NCBI GenBank assembly: GCA_021399435.1
Contig: JAJTUP010000110.1
Coordinates: forward strand, 116,256 to 180,255
Reading direction: 5' to 3'
From: Diaporthe sp. PMI_573
Taxonomy: Eukaryota > Ascomycota > Sordariomycetes > Diaporthales > Diaporthaceae
Length of the DNA: 64,000 nt
The notes beneath the pieces are model-generated. The model saw nothing but the letters and a program-made list of their open reading frames with translations. It ran no database searches and had not been told where the DNA came from. The translations under genes were made by a program, and so were the position numbers. Shown in pieces: positions 51,736-61,444 of this stretch. Every line of letters starts with the position of its first letter. Position 1 is the stretch's first letter.

Positions 51736-52852
51736 TTTTGGTGGCGCGTTAGGTCTGCTGCCGTTAGAAAGGGCCCGGGGGTCTGCTAGCGCAATTCTCA
51801 AGTTTCCAAGTTAACTAGCGGAGGCGTGTCTGATGGGACCATAGCAATTGAAATACGTGAAGTGAGGCTGGGCGATGGAGGCCATAGCCAAGCAAAAGTA
51901 CTAATATTTCAGAGCAGCATCGTCAATTAGAACTAGTTTGAAGCCTCGATTTACAAGTCCGTGCGTTGTGCTTAGGCTCCCTGCATTTACCGCAGCGCCG
52001 TCGATCTCTCCGCTCTCTTTGTCGCGCCATTGGTTTTGTGCTTTTGTTCGAAAGTGTGCGATGCTTCTCAAATGGGGGTGGCGCTGCTCTATTAGAATTT
52101 CTACCTTGCAGTGGCGAGGGGTGATGGCGACGTTGGCCTTCTGGGCTTGCTTCATATTTTTCTGCGCGTTACAGCCCCTAACTTGGGTTCCTTACCGTCT
52201 CTCGTGGCCCTGATCGATCCGACGGCAGGAGACTTTGAGTGATTGCGGACGCAGGCGCTTGTCCGCCTCATGCAGACGATCACTGCTGAAGGTTTCCCGC
52301 CCTAGGAACGAGACCGGTGCTTCCATTCACGCCCCTGCCCTCCTGGTTCCCAGAGGCGGGGGTGAGTAAGATATGTTGCACCAGCCCGACCCTTTGACCG
52401 GCCTGACAGTACTGCACGAGACAACCCCAGGACCAAAAGAGTAACATGCATATGCGCTCTAGGACTCGTCGGGAACACGCTGCAGAGATAGTGGGAGAAG
52501 AAGTACGAGAAGCATTCCTGCTTGAGACCAGGTGGCCGTCATTGGGATTTAAAATGCTTTAAGGTGTGCCTTGGTATACCAGTACCTCGACACCAGCGTG
52601 GCCTCCTGTTCGCCAGCCTGTTCTGGGCACCTGCTGAAGCGGATAAACGAGCACGCCCGGGCTGATGCGGCCCCCAGTGTCCTCGAGATTCGAACTCGAG
52701 GAGAGGATCGCCCCTCCCTTCACAAGGATAAGGAAAGTGCACGAAAGGACTAATTATTAAAAGAATGGCAATATCATTCCTTCTAGCCCTTTGGCTAGGG
52801 ATGTCGCGTCTTGCGATTTGCTGCTAAGAATACATTGGTGGCGGCGAGGCTT
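51736..52852. other. About 1.1 kb without a supported gene
   Basis: The minus-strand frame 51901-52155 (MKQAQKANVAITPRHCKVEI...) is protein-like but unrecognised. A perfect CCTCGAGATTCGAACTCGAGG palindrome near 52680-52700 looks like a tRNA T-arm but lacks the rest of a tRNA. Confidence 0.4.
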
Positions 52853-53011
52853 TTACCGGTCTTGGGCCCATCCGTTTTCTTGGGCAATCTCTGCTTCTTC
52901 CTCAGGCGTGAAATCATTGGTGATGTTAAATGTCTGACGGATTTCCTCCGGGGATTTGTCCTTGATCATGTTCGCGACTGTCTTGCATCCCAAATCAAGG
53001 AGCTCCTTGAT
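52853..53011 (-). pseudogene. SKP1 C-terminal exon fragment
   Basis: Fifty-two codons and the stop of SKP1, the adaptor that ties F-box proteins to cullin in SCF ubiquitin ligases: [20 protein letters not shown], then [20 protein letters not shown] and a Trp-ending tail, WAQDR. These are the last helices that contact F-boxes. Similarity begins right after a CAG (CCCGGCAG), as at an intron-exon border. The BTB-like N-terminal part is absent. The open frame extends upstream with unrelated sequence. It is a captured or duplicated piece, not a working gene. Confidence 0.82.
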
Positions 53012-53911
53012 GCTGCCGGGAGAAATGCCTGGCCATCGGCGAACGCCGGGCTCGGTGAAGCTCATGTGCGATCCATCGGTGCGACCAGCGATTGGCATAT
53101 ATATTCACTCTTATTTCTCTTACGACGGCCCGTCGCATAAATTTCATCGATGAATGATGCAGTACATCGGATCGACTCTCAGGCCTCGACTTTTCACGAT
53201 GCCTTGCACAGCGGCAAGGGGAGTGGGGACAAGTCAGTCGTCGCGCATTACAGCCTGCCGGGAGATTGGGTAAGCCCAGACTGTGTTGCTTTAATCCAGG
53301 CTTTTGACGACGGTGCACTTTTGTGTCCTCGTAACAGCGAGGTAGCAGTTGTCCAGTATGCGGGATTCATAACATGATCAGAACGTGTCATAGAGATCCG
53401 ATCTGCCTAGGTAGCGAGGTCCGCCTGCTTCAGTATGCTGCGTTGTATAGCCTTTTGCAACACAGCAAGAAGAGCACGCATAGAAGAGAGCTGTCGAATA
53501 GGTCCTTGTCGCTCTCTTATCAAGCAGAAACAAGAATACCGCAAGGTGATGCCGGGTGACACGAAGACGAACGTTTGGATGTCTTTCGTAATAGAATCTA
53601 AAATAGAAGAATGGGGGTTTTTCTCTAAGTCAGCAACTCCGAAAACCAAGACATTCCCCACAATATTGCTACCAATACACTTGTCTAAAGAACACAATCC
53701 TCCACTATTTTTCACACAAATACGCAAGCCTCAGAAGAGTAACCATGTCATCCTCTTTGTACACAGCACAGCCAAGTTCAACTCTCCAGGAAGATCTGAT
53801 ATATCCCAATTGAGCGAGCCATGGTGTGATAAATACTCCGAATGATATGGGTAGCAATGCCTCCTCGAAAAAGGTTGTCTTCCATCCTGAGACCAAGCGG
53901 CACCCTGCATG
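53012..53911. other. Non-coding spacer before the UGT gene
   Basis: Overlapping frames on both strands at 53407-53845 are not recognised. It includes the 3' region of the UGT gene. Confidence 0.45.
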
Positions 53912-55363
53912 CTACAGACTCGACAAACTGAGGATCTCATTCTCAATTATTTCAAAAGGGTTATACGTCTGAGCCTCACCCTGTAGCTCCAGAGCACGAG
54001 TCCTGTACTTCTCGTGGGATATCACCTTGTTGACTGACTCTCTGATCTTATCTGCGGGGGGCGGGAACTGGGAAATAAAAGCACCCAGCCCGGCATACTC
54101 AATCCTTCTGCCCACATCGGGCTTGTCGATCAAGATTCCCGTCTGCACAACCGGGACACCATTTACAACAGCATGGTTCAGGCCGCCGTAGCCACTGCTG
54201 GAAATAAAGAGATCCGCATGGGCCAGAACGGCATCGTAGGGAAAGAAGTCGATGACTCGCGTGTTTTCTGGAATGCACGGGAGTTCATCTGTAAAGCCAA
54301 GCTTGACCCCCCTTTTGCAGAGGCAGGCTACCACCAGAATGTCGTTCCGAGACGCGAGACCTTGGATGGCCGGAATGACTAGGTCCTCATGATTTGGCGA
54401 TTCTGTTCCCTGAGCGACAAAGATTATCTTCTTTCTGTTCGCTGGCTTCTGCTCCTTCCGGGCGCTGTTTTCGAGGACTTCATCCCACCATTCCGGGTAC
54501 TGGAGGTCTGATGGTATCGGCTTTGGTGGTAGCTGACCGCCAAATTTGAAATGGGACGGCAAGTCCTTGGCAGGGTACTCAACGCTGGGTATGCACATCT
54601 GGAATGTCGTATTGTGTGCGAAGTAGGTTCCGTTGCCCAAGGATCGTCGAAATTTGTACTCCTCCGGTAGAGTCGCCTTATCGTGTTCCTCCCAAAGAGA
54701 TTCAAACTTAATTTTGCAGCCAGCCATGAAGAAAGCGTCATCAAGCCGATTGTGCTGGAACTCATCGTACCCCATCCTGTTGCCGATGGTGTTGCGCTTC
54801 AATCCATCCTCGCTGGGATCCCACGGCAGCCCCGCGCCCCAACATGGTGTCTCCGGCGTAGCCCACGCGCGTGGGAGCAGAGCAATGCAGATCGTCTTGA
54901 TGTCGATGTCAGAGAATAGGTCCGCGCCAAGCTTGAAGGGGAGGACACCGGTGAAGCACATGTCGCTTAGAATTACGACACCACGCTCCTTCATACTCTC
55001 GATGCCCACCCTGGACTGCAGCTCAACCAACGCCAAAACCAGCGACTGGTATCCCGAGAACATCATGGACACAAATGTGTCCCCAATGCTCTGGCGCAGC
55101 GCCTTCAGCCGAGTCTTGTCGGTAACTTTCTTGTCCATGATAGAATTTCGGAAGTCTTCCCGCGCCCAGAGGCCAAGGAGCGGTGCAAATCCGGCACCTA
55201 TCCTGCCGGCAGAGGGCTTCCACTTACTCGCGGCGACCATTGTGACATCGAAGCCGCGTAGTACCAGCTGCTCTGTAATTTGAATAGCTGGGTACATGTG
55301 CCCGTCGGCATTGGGAAGGGCATATAGGATAAGCGGCTTCATGGTGGAAGCTGCAGTAGACAT
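53912..55363 (-). CDS. UDP-glycosyltransferase-like enzyme (GT1 family)
   Basis: A single-exon gene of 483 residues for a GT-B-fold glycosyltransferase that would move a sugar from a nucleotide sugar to a small molecule. The N-terminal domain starts with ILYALPNADGHMYPAIQITE, with the conserved Gly-His that acts as base in this family. The C-terminal donor domain contains KIIFVAQGTE, then FFPYDAVLAHADLFISSSGYGGLNHAVVNGVPVV. In most members the loop is HGGxxS/N; here Ser-Ser-Gly-Tyr-Gly-Gly replaces His-Gly-Gly, which may alter donor binding. Either Met at residue 1 or 8 could start. It is divergent from the P450 gene with 451 bp between them, so they may share control. Family assignment is firm; the substrate is unknown. 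Confidence 0.88.
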   Translation of the reverse strand: MSTAASTMKPLILYALPNADGHMYPAIQITEQLVLRGFDVTMVAASKWKPSAGRIGAGFAPLLGLWAREDFRNSIMDKKVTDKTRLKALRQSIGDTFVSMMFSGYQSLVLALVELQSRVGIESMKERGVVILSDMCFTGVLPFKLGADLFSDIDIKTICIALLPRAWATPETPCWGAGLPWDPSEDGLKRNTIGNRMGYDEFQHNRLDDAFFMAGCKIKFESLWEEHDKATLPEEYKFRRSLGNGTYFAHNTTFQMCIPSVEYPAKDLPSHFKFGGQLPPKPIPSDLQYPEWWDEVLENSARKEQKPANRKKIIFVAQGTESPNHEDLVIPAIQGLASRNDILVVACLCKRGVKLGFTDELPCIPENTRVIDFFPYDAVLAHADLFISSSGYGGLNHAVVNGVPVVQTGILIDKPDVGRRIEYAGLGAFISQFPPPADKIRESVNKVISHEKYRTRALELQGEAQTYNPFEIIENEILSLSSL

Positions 55364-55814
55364 TTTGGTAGGCTCTTGTTTGTCGTTTCGTTATTGCTTT
55401 GGATTGTCGAATACGGCGTGCATCCAGCTGAATCGTGACGAAATCCTCAATCCCGACGTATTTTCTAGAAGTCGTTCATCCTTTTCTCATGTTGATGGAC
55501 AAACCCCTGATCGGAGTACCCGGCAGTCCCGGTTTCCCGATGGTAATTTTAGACCGTCAGCCTCGTACGAGATGTTCTGAATCAGTCAGCATGGTATAAG
55601 TCAGCTCACGTTCCAGAACGGGGCAGCTTTATTTCGTTGTCCTGAGTAATCATAATTAAGCTTTGCTCGACTCGCGCAATCGGATTTTAGTCCAGATTGC
55701 CTTTTCGGTAGTCCTGATCAGGAGTCAATACCGTTGAGTGGGAAATGCTGCCAAAGCATACCCGATACATATAGAGATAGCATCTAGGTACTCTAAGGTA
55801 TACAACGGCATTTG
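55364..55814. promoter_or_regulatory. Shared divergent promoter region of UGT and P450
   Basis: The 451 bp between two divergently transcribed genes must hold both promoters. I could not pick out a convincing operator or TATA pair, although TATATAGAGATAG at about 55768-55780 is near the P450 start. Confidence 0.4.
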
Positions 55815-57574
55815 ATGCTGAGACTTGTGTCATCTTCAGTAAATTACCTAGGTATGGGTTACATCATCGTTGCCGCCTGTGCCCTGGGCGCAGCTGCCCT
55901 TCTCCTTTACGTACAGTCTCTCATCCGAGCCTACCGATCCCGCCTCACTGATATTCCAGGACCTTGGTATGGCCCATTCACATCACTTCACTTGAACTAT
56001 GGCTTTTCTTCTGGCGACATTTGGAAGAATGTCGAGAAGTACCATGCTCAATATGGCAGTATTGTCCGCCTTGGGCCACGTCAGGTGTGGGTAGCGGATA
56101 AGGATGCGTTGAAGATGATTCTGGTCAAGGAAGATTTGCCCAAGGTTGCCACATACAAAGAATTCTCCAGGGACAGACATAGTCCAGGAATCTTCGGCGA
56201 AATGTAAGTTGTCTCTTGATGGCATGCTCAGCAGATGAGGCTAACCAGGACGCCCTGACTCTAGTCGGCGAGAGCCGCATAAGAAGTTGAAGAGATTCTT
56301 GGCGCCAGCATTTACGGTCAACTACATCGACAACTTGGAGTACATATTTGCGCACACAGTGCAATGTCTTTTGTTCAGCTACGCTCAAAAGTGTGCCATG
56401 CATATTCCTGCGGCTGGCATCCAAACGGACCTAATGAGCGACCTCCACAACGTAGCCCTGGACATAATGGGCGAGTCCACATTTGGCAGAGGGTTCGGGC
56501 AGATCAGTACAGCAATGTCATCCGCCAACGAAACGGACATTGACCAGAAGGTCTGGGCACAAATCCCAAAGTCAATTTTCAATGGGCTCAAGAAACGCCA
56601 CCAAACCGTTTTCATCAAGCGCTTTTTCCGACATTTTGGATGGGAGATGCAATTCGACTGGCCAGAGCAGATGGCCAAGGCAATCGAGGTCATGATGCAT
56701 CGCCGCATGAGGGTCAGTGGCGAAAAACTCGAGGCTGCGGAGCCTCGTCACGACCTCCTGCAACACGTCATCGATCAGGGCAAGCGACCTGACAATGGTG
56801 AGCCCATGACGAGCCGCGAGATAGCCGACCACATGTCCGAAGTGCTAATCGGGGGAAGCGAAACGACAAGCAACCAGATGGCTTGTCTCTTCCTCGAGCT
56901 TGCGCGGAATCCAACCGTTCGTGCCAAGCTGTTAGCCTCACTGCCGGCCGTGTCTATTCACGATGACACTATCATTACCTCCAAGATGGTCCGCTCTGAG
57001 CCCAAGTATGCATACTTAGAAGCGTGTATCATGGAAAACCTACGACTCAACGCGATCGCAAGCGAGCTGGGCCGACGAACCGGGGCTGAGTGGACGACCG
57101 TGGGCGACTACGAGCTCCCACCGTACACCGTTGTTTGTGCGAGCTACCGGGCTTTGCATAGGAATAAGGAGCATTGGCCGCAGCCCCTGCGATTTTGGCC
57201 TGAGCGTTGGCTGCCAGATGATCAGAGAGGCGATGCGCCACCAGCAAAGTGAGCCATACAGAAACTTCAGGCACGAATATTGCTAATATTCATATCAGTG
57301 TCGATGCGTACTACCCTTTCTCTGGTGGGAGGCATTCTTGCATAGGCAAAAAGTAGGGTCTTCTTCTCCACTTTTCCCCATATTAGTATCGTCTTGCTAA
57401 ACTCGGCCGAAATTCAGCTTTGCTTGGGCAGAAATGAGAACCGTATGCGCGAACATTCTTTCACGATATGAAATGCTTGAGGTACCAGGACAGCAGGTCG
57501 AGTTCAAGCAGTACATCACCATGCAGTTTGCTACGGGGCAGTGGAAAGTAAACCTTATGCCAAGGAAGATCTGA
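55815..57574 (+). CDS. Cytochrome P450 monooxygenase
   Basis: A membrane-bound haem oxygenase. Four exons, 55815-56203, 56265-57248, 57299-57352 and 57418-57574, give 527 residues. An N-terminal membrane helix (GYIIVAACALGAAALLLYVQ) is followed by the proline hinge DIPGPWYGPF. The I-helix oxygen-binding motif is IGGSETTSNQ (about 330), the K-helix ExxR is ENLR in IMENLRL, then FWPERW. The haem loop FSGGRHSCIG with the axial Cys lies in the small third exon and is completed by KNFAWAEMR in the fourth. All motifs are intact. The third and fourth exons are easy to miss because a stop follows each donor. Neighbours are a glycosyltransferase and a transporter, suggesting modification of a small molecule; the substrate is unknown. 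Confidence 0.93.
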
Positions 57575-57840
57575 GCTTGGAGGCATTGTACAGTTTTGTT
57601 GTCTATTTTTGGTTTGGTGGTATCAGTCAAGGGCAGTCCTCGGGTCGAGATAGTGCCTCGTAATAGAACTAAATCAGGCCACAATGATGTTGAAAGGACA
57701 TAAGCATTTGGTACTTAATTCGCGACTGGCAAAGTTTCGTTCATATACTTGCAGTTAGCTGATGATCCATTTGTCAAAGTGGATGAAGCAGAGTACGGAG
57801 GACGGGAAAGGAGTATTTGCATTGCAGTTTCTAGGCTGCC
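57575..57840. other. Convergent 3' region of P450 and transporter genes
   Basis: 266 bp holding two 3' UTRs. No gene or clear repeat. Confidence 0.6.
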
Positions 57841-59627
57841 TCAATTAACACCTGTGTCCCCCTTCAAATGTACCTGAGACTCGTTCGCGATCATATGATG
57901 TACAGAACCACCAACCGATTCTAACTGCACTCCATCATTTTCCTTCTTGATCCCGTAGTCGGACTCGACTGTCTCAGATAGCGTGATTTCCCGTTCAAAA
58001 AGAACCAACACAGCCCCCAGAGCATTGAATCCAAGGCAGGCCACCCACACAATTTTGAGTGCTCCTAGGTATGCCTCTATCACCTCGGTGCGCAAAAAAG
58101 GCGCGAGCGAGGTGGTATACGAGGCCGACACGTGAGAATACGCGTCTCCGCCTCCAAGGGTTTCTCTCACTGCCTCGCTAGTAATGGTGCTAATGCGGCT
58201 GTCGAACTGGCTATTGAAAATAACGGCAGGGATAGTGAGTCCCCATACGCCCCCGAAGGCCTGCATGAACGTCCATGTCGACGTTGCCGCGACCATGTCA
58301 GCTGGGGGGTGGCTCGCTTGCACCGCAGTCAGCATCGTCGTCAAGAGGCAGCCGCCACCGATTGCCGCCACGATCTGATACAGAACCACCTTGGCCAGAG
58401 ATGAATCGCGGTTAAAGTTGATATATAGTCCTGACGCGAGGGTTGCGACAGCGAAGCCAAAGACGTGTATGGGCTTGTACCGGCCGAAGCGGCTGAGGAC
58501 CTGGCCCGAGATGATAGCCACGGGCATGCCAACCAGCATGGTGGGAAGGAGGAGCACACCAGACCGTGTGGGTGACTCCAGGAGCACAGACTGTAAGTAT
58601 ACTGGGACGAAGTAGATGCGCCACATTGTGAGCATTGCGGCCAGGAATGTTGATATCAGGGCGGCGCAGCTGGTGCGGTTGGCAAACATGCGAGGTGGCA
58701 TGGTCGGCGAGCCGTAGGGGCATAGTCTGTTGAAGAGTGTAGAGCCCTCATAGGCGAAGAAAGCTGCCATCCCGAGAAATCCGAAAACCAGAGGCAGTAT
58801 GATGTGCCAGGAGGACCAGGGGTAGCGCGTGTTGGCCCATGAGAGGGCCACAAGAGTAGATATCACGGAGCCGACCAGGATAAAATTCCCAACCCAGTCG
58901 ATGCCGCCGATTATTTTCTCCTTCAGAGTGCATAGTGGTCCGTCTTTTTTGACAGCAACAATGTGCAGGAAGAAGAAGTGCAATACCAGTGAAACGACTC
59001 CAATGGGGACGCTCAGCCAGAATATCCACCGCCACGAGCCGTACTGCACGATGGTCCCGCCGGCTGGAGGACCAAGCGCACTGCCAACCCCAGCAACGGC
59101 GTAGACAAGACCGATATAACTCCCGCGGTCACGTACAGAGACCAGGTCGCTGACGATAACCTGAGTGAGTGCAGTGACACCAGCTGCGCCGATTCCTTGA
59201 ATAAGTCGCCCGGCTATGATGGCGCTTGTCGAGAGTGCACCTCCGCTGATGGAACTACCCAGGATGAAAATTGCAATTGAGCCGATAGTGGGCCACCGGC
59301 GACCGAGCACCGATGAGGCCTGGCCGATCAGAGGGAGGAATGCAGTGCTGCATACCAAGTCAGTGACTGTTGAAACTACGACATCAATCAAGGTGGAACC
59401 AAAACCAGGAAATTTTGCACTCACTACGTGAGCATGTAACCATTAACTATCCAGACATAGTTGTCACCAGCTTGGAGATCCGACACAACCGATGGCAGGG
59501 CCGTGGCTGCGATGCTCCCCTCCAGTCCGGCCAGCAGATTGGTGAAAGAGAGGGCGGCGAATATGGCCCAGAAGCTCAACCCATTCATGCCGTTGTCTTG
59601 CTTACTTGAACTTGGTGTTTGATCCAT
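57841..59627 (-). CDS. MFS drug:H+ antiporter (DHA2-type, about 14 TM)
   Basis: A plasma-membrane exporter driven by the proton gradient. Two exons, 59627-59428 and 59347-57841, with an 80-nt intron (GTAGTG..CAG), give 568 residues. Hydrophobic helices fill the protein. Motifs in order: SIAATALPSVVSDLQ and YVWIVNGYMLT (TM1-2), QASSVLGRRWPTI (motif A region), GRLIQGIGAAGVTALTQVI, and GVGSALGPPAGG (motif C of antiporters). The start at 59627 (MDQTPSSSK) is preferred to 59744 because the longer form adds a basic leader not usual in the family. It is convergent with the P450 gene. Such pumps often export the product of, or give resistance to, a neighbouring pathway; that role is inferred from position only. 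Confidence 0.92.
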
Positions 59628-60564
59628 CCTGATACAATGCGATTTGACAATGGTTAGAGGCGCAGCTGCTGAGGGAGAGTTGCAAGCTAGAAGCCTGAGA
59701 CGATCTTCGAAGAGAATGATACTCAAAGGCAAGCTCAAACTCATATCAGATACCTATCAAAGTTACGGGTGACGCCTCCAATTCCTTTTTTCTTCCAAAA
59801 CTGTAGAGAAACTAGACTTATTTCTTTTACATGAATATAGCTTTTCATTAATTGCATATCTACTCCTACCTCTCGCTATTCAATTCTGTGAGCAATCTCG
59901 TAGCAACATGTTACATCGCCCGTTATCCTACTCGTTGTTATTCTAAAATAGGATAGGTTTACTGATAACGTTTCAACGTAAGTCATCTCACACTTGGCTT
60001 AAGAAGTACAAGTTCGAAGACGATCCACTAGTAGCCACTTAATAAAGTTGTCTTGCAGGGCAGAGAAGCTTGAACCCCTTGGCATGACTCAGTAGAGTTT
60101 ACATGGTACCTCGTACTCGCACAGAACAATCCACTTCCGGGGGCGATAAGCGCCGCTGACTAGCCGCGACGTTGGTTTTGTGCACATCACCCACTCGCCG
60201 GACTCGCCGTGTTAGAAGTAATTATATCTCCAGCCCAAGGGGTATGAAGTAGTCGGCAACTGACACGAACTCCATCGGCTTTTCGGTCCACTCTATAGTC
60301 CGTTAGAAGCAAGAGAAAGGAGGAGGACGTCATGCCTAGACTGGGGCCTGAATACGTCTCCGCACAGGGAGCGTAGTGGAAGACTCTCTGAAGCCATTGA
60401 CAACGCCATTCATTGTGCCTGGTTAGGGAACTGCTGCATCTTGCCTCGCTCTTACATGTCTCTACTTTGGGACCGAGTGTTGACGTACTCTTCGCGTCAG
60501 CTAGATCAGGATAAGCATCTATAATCCAGCCTTGTCTTCAGTTTACTTCTGAGAAGTGGGCAAA
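59628..60564. other. About 0.9 kb without a gene
   Basis: Contains the transporter promoter on one side and that of the condensation-like gene on the other. Only short frames are present. Confidence 0.55.
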
Positions 60565-61022
60565 ATGGCCTCACCGCACTCAATTGCCATCCAATTACCT
60601 CCAAATGCAGTCCTATCCAGCCTTCATGCCGAGCACCGCATCACTTCATACGACTCCTTGATTGCGCTCTGCTACTCCATTGTCCTCCACAGCTTCCTGG
60701 ATGTGAACGAATACATCTATGTACGCTCAACCTGTTTTGGTGAGCACCAAAGCATCACAGGGACAGGAGGGAAACAGCGGTGCACGGTTCGATATAACTC
60801 TGAGTCCACTGTTGGCGAGTGTCTCAGGAGTATTGAAATCTATGCAATCCGCAGCATTCAACCAGACGGCAGTACCACAATTCACGAAGCCCTTCTGAAC
60901 CAAGGCCATGATGGTGACAGCTCAAACGCCCTGCAATGCGCGTTCGCACTCAATGTGGCAAACTCTGCTGGCGACGGCGAAGCTGCCGTACTCGAGGTCA
61001 ACTCAGCATACTTGTGGATATG
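60565..61022 (+). pseudogene. Condensation-domain-like gene split by a hAT insertion
   Basis: From the ATG at 60565 the frame reads SYDSLIALCYSIVLHSFLDV, TVRYNSESTVGECLRSIEIY and NALQCAFALNVANS. The spacing and content recall the C-terminal half of a non-ribosomal peptide synthetase condensation domain, where RVRYDPESTV-type and CDFQTLLVV-type blocks occur. The match is distant. At 61007 the hAT element begins, and beyond it at 63825 a frame VWDNIDSADGSWNQAEKLSL resumes, which would fit the same domain. The gene is therefore interrupted, and it may extend past the right edge. It lacks the HHxxxDG active site in the part seen. It lies in the same region as the UGT, P450 and MFS genes. Confidence 0.4.
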
Positions 61023-61145
61023 AGTTGAGTTACTCATGAGTATGAGTGAGTTATGAGTGAGTAGCGTTGAGTAGCGTAACTCATAACTCACTCATGGGAT
61101 TGGGGGGACTCATGAGTTACTCATGAGTTCAAGATTTTGCCTGGC
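61007..61145 (+). repeat. Left hAT terminus with subterminal motif array
   Basis: A 20-bp terminal inverted repeat followed by at least eight GAGT/ACTC-type decamers, several forming the palindrome ACTCATGAGT. Confidence 0.85.
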
Positions 61146-61444
61146 CAATCAATTGCCATGGATCTATAGGGCTTATCAGCTGGTATGGCCCACATCTCGC
61201 ACAAATGCCCCCCAAATACCCAGAAATTAATACAGCAAGCTTCCTTAGTGGCATCTTGTTGAACTGCTGCCTATGGGAGCCTATGGGAGCCTATCGCTTC
61301 CTGTTAGACGCGATGTCTATATATACAGTCTCTACTGCTAGATAGGTTCGATAGACAAGTCCTCTGACATTCATTTACACCTTCCCACGTCTGCTGCTCG
61401 CTGACTTACTGCTGTCGTCTATCACATCTTGGCCTCATTACACT

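Noticed and set aside
52660..52735. tRNA gene suggested by GTTCGAATC (minus strand) inside CCTCGAGATTCGAACTCGAGG.
   Set aside because: The T-arm-like stem is perfect, but no matching A box, D-arm, anticodon arm or acceptor stem could be formed at proper distances. It is probably a coincidental palindrome or a SINE-like relic.
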